From an uncultured Clostridia bacterium (GTDB lineage Bacteria; Bacillota; Clostridia; TANB77; CAG-508): a stretch of DNA of 63,354 nt. The stretch is from contig CAKPOA010000007.1 in NCBI GenBank assembly GCA_934169575.1, positions 1 to 63,354 on the forward strand. The letters run 5' to 3'. Shown here piece after piece: positions 8,945 through 17,241 of the stretch. Below the pieces are notes generated by a model, which ran no database searches, was not told the DNA's origin, and saw nothing but the letters and a program-made list of their open reading frames with translations. The translations under genes and the position numbers were made by a program. Position 1 is the first letter of the stretch. Every line of letters starts with the position of its first letter.

Positions 8945-10724
8945 TATAGAAGAAGAATTAAAAAAACTACCTAAAAATCCAGGTGTTTATCTAATGAAAG
9001 ATAAAGATGATAATATTATTTATGTAGGAAAAGCAGTAAATTTAAAAAATAGGGTTAGTTCATATTTTAGAAAAACAGATAAAACAAATAGGATTTTAAA
9101 GATGGTTTCTTTAATAGACCATTTTGAATATATCGTTGTAGATAATGAGGCAGAAGCATTAATTTTGGAATGTAATTTAATAAAGAAAAATAGACCAAAA
9201 TTTAATGTTTTGCTAAAAGATGATAAAACTTATCCATATATAAAGATTGATATAAAATCAGAATATCCAAATGTTGTTATTACAAGGAGAGTCTTAAATG
9301 ATGGTTCAAAATATTTTGGACCTTATGCTAACCCCGGAGCTGCAAAAGAGATGTTAAATTTTATAAAACAAAAATATAAAATAAGACAATGCAAAAATTT
9401 TAAGTCAACTCAAAGACCTTGTTTAAATTATCATATAAAAAGATGTTTAGCACCTTGTGTAGGTTATATTTCTCAAGAAGAATATAGAAAACAGATTGAT
9501 GAAATTATTGATTTACTTGAAGGAAAAACTAGCAAGATTTTAAAAGATCTTGAAAATCAAATGAAACAAGCAGCTGATAATTTAGATTATGAAAAAGCAG
9601 CATATATTAGAGATAGGAAATTAGCTATACAAAATGCCACAAGTGTTCAAAAAGTATCTAATATTTCTGAAAATAATATTGATGTTATTGGAATGGCAAA
9701 ATCTGAATTTGAAGTATGTATTGAAATATTTTTTGTTCGTGGGAGTAAAATGATTGGCAGAGAGCATTACTTTTTTAAAGATTTACAAGAAATGGATGAA
9801 CAAGAGATTATTTCAGGATTTATAAAACAATTTTATCTTGATAATGCAAGTATTCCAAGTAAAATTATGATTAAAGAAATTCTTGATGATGAACAAGCTT
9901 TAGAAAAATGGTTATGTGAAAATGCTAAACATAAAGTAGAAATTCATAGCACTAAACGAGGAAAAAAACTTAGGTTTGTTGAAATGGCTGAAAATAATGC
10001 AAAAGTTACTTTAAAAAATAAAGAAAAAAATAAAAACAATATTTTATTAGAATTAAAAAATGTTTTGAATTTAGAAAAATTGCCTAGAAAAATTGAGACA
10101 TATGATATTTCTAATATATCTGGTGAATTTATGGTTGCAGGTATGTGTGTTATGCAAGATGGTGTGATCAAGAAGAATTTATCAAGAAGGTTTAAAATAA
10201 AAACTGTATTTTCACAAGATGATCCGAAATGTATGGAAGAAGTTATTACTAGAAGATTAGCTCATTCTATAGATAATGAAAAAATCAGAAGCGGTTTTGG
10301 AGAAATTCCTGATGTTATATTTGCTGATGGTGGTATTACTCAAATACGTGCAGTAAAAAGAGCTATTGATAAATATAATGTTGATATAAAAGTATGTGGT
10401 ATGGTTAAAAATGATAAACATCAAACTAGAGCTCTTATTGATGAAAATAGAAATGAAATACCAATTTCTAATGAACTTATGTTACTTATAACTCGTTTTC
10501 AAGATACTGTGCATGATACTGCTATTTCATATCATAGAAAATTAAGAGAAAAGAGTTTAACTAAATCTGAACTTGATGATATAAAAGGTATTGGAAAAGT
10601 AAAAAAACAGGCTCTTTTAAAAAGGTTTGGAAGTGTTGCAAAAATTAAACAGGCATCATTAGAAGAACTTTTATCTGTTGATGGGATTAATGAAGAATTG
10701 GCAAATAAGATTTTAAATTTATAG
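8937..10724 (+). CDS. uvrC: excinuclease ABC subunit C
   Basis: UvrC makes both incisions around a lesion in nucleotide excision repair, together with UvrA and UvrB (not in this window). It has an N-terminal GIY-YIG nuclease domain (LPKNPGVYLMKD...IIYVGKAVNLKNRV), a UVR motif (NLDYEKAAYIRDRK, residues about 215-230), the RNase H-like nuclease core (ISGEFMVAGMCV, FADGGITQI) and C-terminal helix-hairpin-helix motifs (GIGKVKKQALLKRFGSV). At 595 aa it has the usual family length. The start overlaps the preceding gene by 8 bases. The frame is intact. Confidence 0.96.
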   Translation: MFNIEEELKKLPKNPGVYLMKDKDDNIIYVGKAVNLKNRVSSYFRKTDKTNRILKMVSLIDHFEYIVVDNEAEALILECNLIKKNRPKFNVLLKDDKTYPYIKIDIKSEYPNVVITRRVLNDGSKYFGPYANPGAAKEMLNFIKQKYKIRQCKNFKSTQRPCLNYHIKRCLAPCVGYISQEEYRKQIDEIIDLLEGKTSKILKDLENQMKQAADNLDYEKAAYIRDRKLAIQNATSVQKVSNISENNIDVIGMAKSEFEVCIEIFFVRGSKMIGREHYFFKDLQEMDEQEIISGFIKQFYLDNASIPSKIMIKEILDDEQALEKWLCENAKHKVEIHSTKRGKKLRFVEMAENNAKVTLKNKEKNKNNILLELKNVLNLEKLPRKIETYDISNISGEFMVAGMCVMQDGVIKKNLSRRFKIKTVFSQDDPKCMEEVITRRLAHSIDNEKIRSGFGEIPDVIFADGGITQIRAVKRAIDKYNVDIKVCGMVKNDKHQTRALIDENRNEIPISNELMLLITRFQDTVHDTAISYHRKLREKSLTKSELDDIKGIGKVKKQALLKRFGSVAKIKQASLEELLSVDGINEELANKILNL

Positions 10725-10732
10725 TATTATAA

Positions 10733-10773
10733 GGTTCTAGCTGATATTTAAAATAAAATATTAGTTAGAGCTT
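10733..10773 (+). terminator. probable terminator after uvrC
   Basis: GGTTCTAGCTGATATTT (10733-10749) pairs imperfectly with AATATTAGTTAGAGCTT (10757-10773). It is followed by ACATATTTTT, a weak T run. Confidence 0.5.
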
Positions 10774-10896
10774 TACATATTTTTAAGGGGGACTTTTTAA
10801 AAATTAGAATTGCTATATTACTTGAAATGAGTGGAAATGTATGGTATTATAATAAAAGATATTTTCGGAACTAAAAATGATGATGGGGAGGAAAAA

Positions 10897-11229
10897 ATGA
10901 TTAAAAATTATAAGATAATAACTTTATGTGGTTCAACAAAATTTAAAGAAGAGTTTTTTAAAGTACAAAAAGATTTAACACTAAAAGGTAATATTGTTAT
11001 ATCAGTAGGACTTTTTGGTCATTCGGGTGATAGTGAAGTGTGGGAAAATATGGATGAAGGAACACTTACTAAAACTAAAGAAATGCTAGATGATATGCAT
11101 AAAAGAAAAATTGATTTGGCAGATGAAATATTTGTTATTAATGTAGGTGGATATATTGGTGAATCAACAAAATCAGAAATAGAGTATGCAAAAAATACAG
11201 GTAAAAAAGTAAATTATTTGGAAGAGTAG
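10897..11229 (+). CDS. nucleoside 2-deoxyribosyltransferase-like (DUF4406-like) protein
   Basis: This small alpha/beta protein of 110 aa begins at the ATG preceded by GGGGAGG; the upstream in-frame ATG at 10831 has no ribosome site. IITLCGSTKFKEEF and the C-terminal DLADEIFVINVGGYIGESTKSEIEYA are the typical N- and C-terminal motifs of this fold. The fold includes enzymes that cleave or transfer N-glycosidic bonds of deoxynucleosides and many uncharacterised members. It is the first gene of the accessory island between uvrC and rbgA. The next stretch to 11418 shows no gene. Confidence 0.7.
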   Translation: MIKNYKIITLCGSTKFKEEFFKVQKDLTLKGNIVISVGLFGHSGDSEVWENMDEGTLTKTKEMLDDMHKRKIDLADEIFVINVGGYIGESTKSEIEYAKNTGKKVNYLEE

Positions 11230-11418
11230 CTGGAGAAATTTTTTGAGGGTTTTAAATATAGGACTTTAAATTTTCAACTGATGGAAAATACGATTATAGA
11301 TACAGGAGATGATAAAAATGGCTCAACTTATTCTAAAATAGAATTAGTTCAAAAAGAAATAATAATGCAACTATTGTGTGTTATAATTATTGTTATAAAT
11401 GGAAAGGAATTTATATAA

Positions 11419-12004
11419 ATGGGAAATATACAAAAATATTATGAAAATACTGAAAATGCTTTACCACATCCAATGGTTAAAAAATTTATAAATATGAACA
11501 GAAATCCTAAATATGCTATTGACTTGGGATGTGGGGCAGGCAGAGATACGATATATTTAATAAAAAACGGCTGGACAGTATTATCAATAGATAAAGAAAA
11601 TACAAGAAAAATAATAGCTAGTAAGCTAAATAATGAAGAATTAGAAAATTTTAATTTTAAGTGTCAAGAGTTTGAAAATATTGAATTAGAGAAAAATGAT
11701 TTATTGGTGGCTAATTTTAGTATCCCATTTTGCAATAAAGACTATTTCAATGAATTTTGGAATAAAATATCTAATAGTATTCTAAAAGAACGGATATTTT
11801 GTTGGGAATTTTTTTGGATTAAACGATTCTTGGGTAAATATAAAAGAGCAAATGGTATTTTTATCAAAAGAGCAAGTGTTGGAATTATTTAAAAACTCAT
11901 TTGAAATAATAGAATTTAATGAAGTTGAGAAAGATGGAAAGACAGGACTCGGAAAAATGAAACATTGGCATATATATAATGTTATAGCAAAGAAAAAATT
12001 ATAA
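11419..12004 (+). CDS. class I SAM-dependent methyltransferase, +1 frameshift at a CGG codon
   Basis: The N-terminal half has the SAM-binding motif AIDLGCGAGRDTIYL (residues about 34-48) and the motif-II acidic LSIDKE. It resembles small TehB-like methyltransferases; the substrate is unknown. In frame zero the protein degenerates after NSILKE and stops at 11892. Skipping the C of the CGG at 11791-11793 continues GYFVGNFFGLNDSW...GKMKHWHIYNVIAKKKL and stops at 12002-12004. This gives 194 aa, and the KHWHI...VIAKK ending is typical of the family. The start ATG has GGAAAGGAA upstream. The gene is either read with a +1 shift or is a very recent pseudogene. Confidence 0.8.
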
Positions 12005-12054
12005 AAGACTATATTTATTTGGTTGCAAATATGTAAATAAAAATAAAGCCAAAA

Positions 12055-12099
12055 GACAAATTACAATTCAGTAATTAGCTAGAAAAATAGTAATTTGTC
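12055..12099. other. intergenic hairpin between methyltransferase and regulator genes
   Basis: GACAAATTAC (12055-12064) and GTAATTTGTC (12090-12099) are perfect reverse complements around a 25-base loop. The left arm plus two bases (GACAAATTACAA) also matches the start of the leader upstream of rbgA copy 3 (17117). This may be a trace of another leader copy, or coincidence. Nothing else is evident between 12005 and 12219. Confidence 0.35.
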
Positions 12100-12219
12100 G
12101 AGATGTAAAGTTTTGGTTGCAATTTAAAAAGTATTGCAAAATTATAAAAGTGCAACTAAAAGTTGATAGAAAAAATCACTCATTTAATCTAAGATTGAAC
12201 TTGAAAGGAGGAACATCTA

Positions 12220-13089
12220 ATGAAGTTTGGCGAAAATTTATATAATTTAAGAAAAAAACAAAAAATTAGCCAAGAAAAATTGGCAGAGAAAATTGGAGTG
12301 TCTAGACAAAGTGTTTCAAAATGGGAGAATGGAACTGCATATCCAGAAATGAACAGAATATTTGAACTTTGTAAAATATTTCACTGCAAATTAAATGATC
12401 TAGTTAATGATAATATTTTAGATTTTGATTCATTAGATAAAGAAGTAAAAATGAGTGTCGTAAAATTTAATAAGGAAAAACAGAACAAATTAAAAATAGT
12501 AAGTAAAACTATTTCGATTTTTTCAAAAATGTTACAAGTTATAACCATAATTATTAGTGCAGTAATGATTATGAGTATGCTATTTATTCCGTCAGTAATA
12601 AATAATACAAATGTGGACAATGAAAGTATTATAGTAGCAGATAAAAATGTAATGGAATTTAATTTAGACCAAATGACAACTAACACAATAGCAAATGTTT
12701 TTGAAGAGCATTCTAAATTAGAAATTATATTGTATACAGAGATTATTATGATATGTCTAACTATTTCTGTTATGATAATATCATTTGCAATGTTATATCT
12801 TGCAAAATTGTTTGATAGTATAAGTAAAGGAGATACACCATTTACTTTAGAAAATTTAAAAAATATAAAAAGAGTAGCAATATTATTTATATCATATTTA
12901 ATATTCCCAGATGTATCAGGGACATTGTTTCAATGGATTACAAAGATAGATATGAATATTGATTATGAAATTACAAAAATTTTTTATGTTTTAATTATAA
13001 TATGTATTTATTATATATTTGATTATGGACATCAAATACAATTAGATTCAAAAGGAAAAATATACGGTGAGGTAGAAAACAATGAATAA
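12220..13089 (+). CDS. XRE-family regulator with membrane-embedded DUF2975-like C-terminus
   Basis: Residues 1-66 are a Cro/C1-type helix-turn-helix (NLRKKQKISQEKLAEKIGVSRQSVSKWENG). About four hydrophobic segments follow (near 108-128, 168-193, 220-238 and 262-280), with the C-terminal pattern KGDTPFTLENLKNIKRVA and IFDYGHQIQLDSKG seen in DUF2975-type membrane proteins. It is probably a membrane-tethered one-component repressor. GAAAGGAGG precedes the ATG. It overlaps the next gene by 8 bases. Confidence 0.8.
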   Translation: MKFGENLYNLRKKQKISQEKLAEKIGVSRQSVSKWENGTAYPEMNRIFELCKIFHCKLNDLVNDNILDFDSLDKEVKMSVVKFNKEKQNKLKIVSKTISIFSKMLQVITIIISAVMIMSMLFIPSVINNTNVDNESIIVADKNVMEFNLDQMTTNTIANVFEEHSKLEIILYTEIIMICLTISVMIISFAMLYLAKLFDSISKGDTPFTLENLKNIKRVAILFISYLIFPDVSGTLFQWITKIDMNIDYEITKIFYVLIIICIYYIFDYGHQIQLDSKGKIYGEVENNE

Positions 13090-13336
13090 AAGTGAATTTA
13101 TAAAAGAATTATCAAAACAAACAAGCTATAATGAAGAAAGATGCAATATAATAAATAATATTGTAGAAAATACATTTATTATAGGGAAAAAGAACAAGGA
13201 AAAAATTATAGAAAAATTTGAAAAACAAATAAATTTAGATGAAAATGAAGCCAATAAATTATATGAAATTGTTATGAGAATTATAAGTACTGAGATTAAA
13301 AATAAATTAAAACATCCATTTAAAAGTCAAGATTAA
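13082..13336 (+). CDS. hypothetical helical protein, 84 aa, coupled to the XRE regulator
   Basis: This short, lysine- and glutamate-rich, predicted all-helical protein ends in a basic tail (KNKLKHPFKSQD). It overlaps the 3' end of the membrane XRE regulator by 8 bases, so the two are probably translated together. I do not recognise the family. It immediately precedes the first copy of the rbgA 5' end. Confidence 0.6.
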   Translation: MNKSEFIKELSKQTSYNEERCNIINNIVENTFIIGKKNKEKIIEKFEKQINLDENEANKLYEIVMRIISTEIKNKLKHPFKSQD

Positions 13337-13339
13337 AAA

Positions 13340-13464
13340 GACAACTTACAAGTTGTAAAAAGAAAGTGATTAAAATGGATATGTATCAAAAAAGAAAAAT
13401 TAGAGCAGAAAAGAAAAAAGATGATAGTCCAAAAAGTTTTCCATCAGTCGGAATCAACTGGTAA
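13340..13464 (+). repeat. rbgA 5'-end copy 1 (leader plus 29 codons, stranded)
   Basis: The leader GACAACTTACAAGTTGTAAA, a ribosome site and an ORF from 13375 to a stop at 13462-13464 copy the region in front of the real rbgA (17117-17241). It carries a few substitutions: the codons after DDS read PKSF instead of KKSL, and INW is spelled with C-ending codons. The reading frame ends immediately after GINW. It is probably the oldest, perhaps original, rbgA start, cut off from its gene by later insertions. Confidence 0.8.
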
Positions 13465-13521
13465 GTGGGGAGTCATGAAAAAACGCACTTGAATACTTAA
13501 AAATAAAAGGAATTTTTACTA

Positions 13522-13538
13522 AATGCTTTTTACATTTT
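13522..13538 (+). repeat. shared cassette-end sequence, copy A
   Basis: The 17-base sequence AATGCTTTTTACATTTT is identical to 14781-14797. It lies at a comparable distance (58 versus 57 bases) past the end of an rbgA 5' copy, and similarity continues patchily for about 100 bases around both. No gene is present between 13465 and 13615. Confidence 0.6.
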
Positions 13539-13615
13539 GGAACATTTTTTACTAAATTTTAATTAAAATTGATAAGTGTATGACTTATGAAAAACTAAAG
13601 GAAAGGAGATTATTA

Positions 13616-14635
13616 ATGGAAGATAATAAATTAATTATATATAAAAATAGTGAAGGTAATATTATAGTAGATGCTATTTATAAAGATGAAACTTTATGGT
13701 TATCACAAAAAGGTATGTCAAAAGTTTTTGAGGTTGGTGTACCAGCAATATCAAAACATTTAAAAAATATATTTGAAGAAAACGAATTAGATAAAAATTC
13801 AGCTGTTTCCAAAATGGAAATAACTGCACCTGACGGAAAAAATTATAATACTGAAGTTTATAGTTTGGATGCTATAATTGCTGTAGGTTATAGAATTAAT
13901 TCTAAAAAAGCAACAGAATTTAGAATATGGGCAACAAAAATATTAAAAGAATATATGACAAAGGGTTTTGCATTAAATGATGAACGTTTTATAAATGGAA
14001 ATAAATATGATGCAAAATATTTTGATGAATTATTAGAACGAATCAAAACAATCAGAGTAAGTGAAAGAATGGCATACCAAAAAATCACTGATTTATTTAT
14101 TGCAACAGCAACTGATTACAATCCTAAGTCAGAAGAAGCGTATACTTTCTTTAAAATAGTTCAAAATAAGTTGCATTATGCTATAAGTGGACATACTGCT
14201 GCCGAATTAATATATAGTAGAGCAAACTCAGATAAAGAACATATGGGGCTAACTAATTGGAAAAATTCTCCTGATGGTTTAATATATAAATATGATGTAG
14301 TTATTGCAAAAAATTATTTAAACGAAGAAGAAATGAATAATTTAAAAGATTTAACAAATATGTTTTTAGTATTTGCTGAAGATGAAGCAAAACAAAGACA
14401 TGTTATGACAATGAAGGATTGGATAAATGCAACTGATGATTTATTAAAGTTTAGAAGAAAAGAAGTATTAAATAATAGTGGCAGTATATCTCATAAAGAA
14501 GCCGTAGAAAAAGCAGAAAAAGAATATGAAAAATTTAGAGTTATACAAGATCAAAAATATATTTCTTCAATGGATGAATTTTATAATAGATATTTAAATG
14601 AAACAAGAATGACAGAGAATGGAAGTGATAAATAA
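13616..14635 (+). CDS. virulence RhuM family protein
   Basis: The 339-aa protein matches the RhuM family: LWLSQKGMSKVFEVG...ISKHLKNIF, EVYSLDAIIAVGYRINSKKATEFRIWATKIL and a long helical C-terminus. The family is common in genomic islands and defence-associated loci; its biochemical activity is not settled, and the N-terminus resembles phage antirepressor-type DNA-binding domains. The start is the ATG at 13616 after AAAGGAGA, not the ATG at 13580. The stop TAA overlaps the ATG of rbgA copy 2 by one base, so this cassette ends exactly at the repeat. Confidence 0.85.
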   Translation: MEDNKLIIYKNSEGNIIVDAIYKDETLWLSQKGMSKVFEVGVPAISKHLKNIFEENELDKNSAVSKMEITAPDGKNYNTEVYSLDAIIAVGYRINSKKATEFRIWATKILKEYMTKGFALNDERFINGNKYDAKYFDELLERIKTIRVSERMAYQKITDLFIATATDYNPKSEEAYTFFKIVQNKLHYAISGHTAAELIYSRANSDKEHMGLTNWKNSPDGLIYKYDVVIAKNYLNEEEMNNLKDLTNMFLVFAEDEAKQRHVMTMKDWINATDDLLKFRRKEVLNNSGSISHKEAVEKAEKEYEKFRVIQDQKYISSMDEFYNRYLNETRMTENGSDK

Positions 14636-14751
14636 TGGATATGTATCAAAAAAGAAAAATTAGAGCAGAAAAGAAAAAAGATGATAGTAAAAAAAGCTTA
14701 CCATCAGTCGGAATTAATTGGTATATACCACCTTATGGAAAATCCTATTAA
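14635..14751 (+). repeat. rbgA 5'-end copy 2 (30 codons, stranded)
   Basis: Bases 14635-14724 are identical to 17152-17241 (first 30 codons of rbgA, ending GINWY). The frame then diverges and stops at 14749-14751. Unlike copies 1 and 3 the upstream leader is absent; the preceding sequence is the end of the RhuM gene. Confidence 0.85.
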
Positions 14752-14780
14752 ATCCCTTATAAATAAAGGAAAAGATATTT

Positions 14781-14797
14781 AATGCTTTTTACATTTT
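14781..14797 (+). repeat. shared cassette-end sequence, copy B
   Basis: This is identical to 13522-13538 (AATGCTTTTTACATTTT) and sits in the noncoding stretch between rbgA copy 2 and the DinD gene. Confidence 0.6.
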
Positions 14798-14887
14798 ATC
14801 GCTTCTTTTTAGAAAAAAATATTAAAAAGTTGAGGTAATGTGGACATAAGGAAAACTTTAATATAATTAATAGAAATGGAGGTAGCA

Positions 14888-15742
14888 ATGAAGATAATTG
14901 AAAATAAATATTCTAACAATACTTTTGAAAATATAAAACATATTGATGATTATGGAAATGAATATTGGTATGCACGTGAATTACAAAAAGTATTGGAATA
15001 CAAGGATTGGAGAAATTTTCAAAAAGTAATAGATAAAGCAGTTTTATCAGCAAACAATAGTGTTTCAAATGAAGAAGATTGGGTTGTTGAAGTCAACAAG
15101 CCAATAAAAACTGGTAAAGGTAAAGAAGAATTTATTAAAGACTATAAACTTTCAAGATATATATGTTATTTAATAGTGCAAAATGCTGATCCAAGCAAAG
15201 AGGTTGTTGCTTTAGGACAAACATATTTTGCTATTCAAACAAGAAAACAAGAAATAACAGAACAAGAATATGATTCTTTATCAGATGATGAAAAAAGATT
15301 TTATCAAAGAAAATTAACAAAACAAGGTAATTATACGTTACAAAAAGTTGCTTCATCTGCTGGTGTTAAAAATATGGCTGAATTTCATAATGCAGGATAT
15401 AAAGGATTATATAATGGAGAAACTGCTGATGATATTTTTAAAAGAAAAAAATTAAGATATAGAGAAGATATTTTAGATAATATGAATGAAGATGAATTAG
15501 TTGCTAATTTATTTAGAATAAATCAAACTAAACAAAGACTTATAAAAGATAATGTACAAGGTGAAAAGGAAGCAAAAGATGTACATTATGAAGTTGGTCA
15601 AAAAGTTAGAAAAGCAATTGCAGATATTGGTGGAATGATGCCAGAAGAAATGCCAACACCTAAAAAGAGTTTAAAAGAACTTGAAAGAAAAAGGAAAAAA
15701 TTAGAAATAAAAGAGCAAAAGAAACTTGAGGAAATAAAATAG
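14888..15742 (+). CDS. dinD: DNA damage-inducible protein D (DinD) family
   Basis: The 284-aa protein has the N-terminal BRO/KilA-like motif EYWYARELQKVLEYKDWRNF and LSRYICYLIVQNADPSK, and the family signatures EFHNAGYKGLYNGE and RINQTKQRLI. E. coli DinD is an SOS gene that inhibits RecA filaments; in islands the family is often of phage origin. I choose the ATG at 14888, placed 5 bases after GGAGG, over the ATG at 14876, which overlaps the ribosome site. It is the first gene of the second cassette. No obvious LexA box was seen. Confidence 0.85.
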   Translation: MKIIENKYSNNTFENIKHIDDYGNEYWYARELQKVLEYKDWRNFQKVIDKAVLSANNSVSNEEDWVVEVNKPIKTGKGKEEFIKDYKLSRYICYLIVQNADPSKEVVALGQTYFAIQTRKQEITEQEYDSLSDDEKRFYQRKLTKQGNYTLQKVASSAGVKNMAEFHNAGYKGLYNGETADDIFKRKKLRYREDILDNMNEDELVANLFRINQTKQRLIKDNVQGEKEAKDVHYEVGQKVRKAIADIGGMMPEEMPTPKKSLKELERKRKKLEIKEQKKLEEIK

Positions 15743-15801
15743 TAATTTGGCGCTAAGATTGAATTTGGAAATTTGAATAAACAAAGAAAGGAAAGAAACA
15801 G

Positions 15802-16707
15802 ATGTTACATAAAATGAAATTAAATGAAAGTCCATTTGAAAGAATAAAAAATGGAACAAAAACAATAGAATTTAGATTATATGATGAAAAAAGACAACAA
15901 ATAAAAATTGGAGATCAAATAGAATTTTCAAAATTGCCAGATTTACAAGAAAAATTATTAGTTGATGTTATGGATTTATACAAAGAAGATACTTTTGAAT
16001 ACTTATTTAGAAAGTTATACCTAGATGAAGAAGAAATAATAAGAAAGACAAAATCTATGTATCATTATTATTCGACAGAAAAAGAGAAAGAATATGGAGC
16101 TTTAGGTATTAAAATAAAAATTAATGTGGATAGTTTAAAAAATAATATTGAAAAATTTGTCCCATATAATGAACAAGAAGAAGTTGATAAGCAAATAATG
16201 CTAAAGTATATTAAAGACTTTGATAATGTATTAACTAGACAAAACGAATATGGGCATTTTACTAGTTCAGCATTTGTTCTTAATAAGGAAAGAACAAAAA
16301 TTCTAATAGCATATCATAGAATATATAATTCTTGGGCATGGGTAGGAGGACATAGTGATGGAGATAATGATCTTTTATATGTTGCTATGAAAGAAGCAAA
16401 AGAAGAAACTGGAATAAAAAATGTTATTCCAATCTCTAAAGATATTTATTCACTAGAGTTAATTAATGTAAATGGTCATGAAAAAAGAGGAAAGTATGTT
16501 GGTTCTCATATTCATCTTAATGTTACATATTTATTAGAAACAGATGAAAATGAAGAAATACATATAAAAGAAGATGAGAATAGTGGCGTGAAATGGATAC
16601 CAATTAATAAAATATTGGAGGTATCATCTGAACCATGGGTACGAGATAGAGTTTATGCAAAAATAATTGATAAAATGAGGAAAGATGAAATTATTGAAAA
16701 TATATAA
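15802..16707 (+). CDS. ASCH-NUDIX fusion protein
   Basis: Residues 1-112 form an ASCH (PUA-like) domain with ERIKNGTKTIEFRL and KIGDQIEF. Residues about 120-290 form a NUDIX hydrolase with the box GGHSDGDNDLLYVAMKEAKEETGI, with both catalytic Glu positions present. ASCH domains bind RNA or modified nucleotides, and NUDIX enzymes cleave nucleoside-diphosphate-linked compounds. A role in clearing or sensing modified nucleotides is inferred. GAAAGGAAAG precedes the ATG at 15802. The gene lies between DinD and the MazG-like gene in the same orientation. Confidence 0.85.
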   Translation: MLHKMKLNESPFERIKNGTKTIEFRLYDEKRQQIKIGDQIEFSKLPDLQEKLLVDVMDLYKEDTFEYLFRKLYLDEEEIIRKTKSMYHYYSTEKEKEYGALGIKIKINVDSLKNNIEKFVPYNEQEEVDKQIMLKYIKDFDNVLTRQNEYGHFTSSAFVLNKERTKILIAYHRIYNSWAWVGGHSDGDNDLLYVAMKEAKEETGIKNVIPISKDIYSLELINVNGHEKRGKYVGSHIHLNVTYLLETDENEEIHIKEDENSGVKWIPINKILEVSSEPWVRDRVYAKIIDKMRKDEIIENI

Positions 16708-16785
16708 GATAGAAAAAAGTATATAAAAATGAAATTGAAAATGATAAATATCAGATAATTAAAAGTATAGAAAGGAAAAATAAAA

Positions 16786-17103
16786 ATGATAAATTTAAAA
16801 AAGTTACAAAAAGATATATATCAGAACAAAATTGATAAAGGTTTTAATGTAACAGATGTTAATAAAGAATTTTGCTTAACATATGGAGAAGTTGCAGAAG
16901 CATATGAAGCTTGGAGAAAAAAGAAAGATGATTTAGGTGAAGAACTAGCAGATGTTGCTATATATTTATTAGGATTATCAGAAATATTAGGAATAGATTT
17001 AGAAGATGAAATACAGAAAAAAGTTTATAAAAATTCTAAAAGAGAATATAAAATTATTGATGGTGTTAATACAAGAACAAAAGAATTTGATAAAAAATCA
17101 TAA
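16786..17103 (+). CDS. MazG-like nucleotide pyrophosphohydrolase
   Basis: The 105-aa all-alpha protein has the MazG/dUTPase-like metal site: TYGEVAEAYEAW (E-x-x-E type) and ELADVAIYLLGLSEILGI (E-x-x-D). Such enzymes hydrolyse (d)NTPs to (d)NMP and pyrophosphate. GAAAGGAAA precedes the ATG. It is the last gene of the second cassette and ends only 13 bases before the leader of rbgA copy 3. With the ASCH-NUDIX and DUF4406-like genes it gives the island a nucleotide-metabolism character. Confidence 0.8.
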   Translation: MINLKKLQKDIYQNKIDKGFNVTDVNKEFCLTYGEVAEAYEAWRKKKDDLGEELADVAIYLLGLSEILGIDLEDEIQKKVYKNSKREYKIIDGVNTRTKEFDKKS

Positions 17104-17116
17104 AGATAATCTCAGC

Positions 17117-17241
17117 GACAAATTACAAGTTGTAAAAAGGAAGTGATTAAAATGGATATGTATCAAAAAAGAAAAATTAGAGCAGAAAAGAAAAAAGATG
17201 ATAGTAAAAAAAGCTTACCATCAGTCGGAATTAATTGGTAT
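17117..17241 (+). repeat. rbgA 5'-end copy 3 (in place, leader plus first 30 codons)
   Basis: The leader starts GACAAATTACAAGTTGTAAA and continues through AAGGAAGTG to the ATG at 17152. The first 90 coding bases equal copy 2 exactly, and the leader matches copy 1 with two substitutions. This copy is the one attached to the full rbgA body. Confidence 0.85.
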
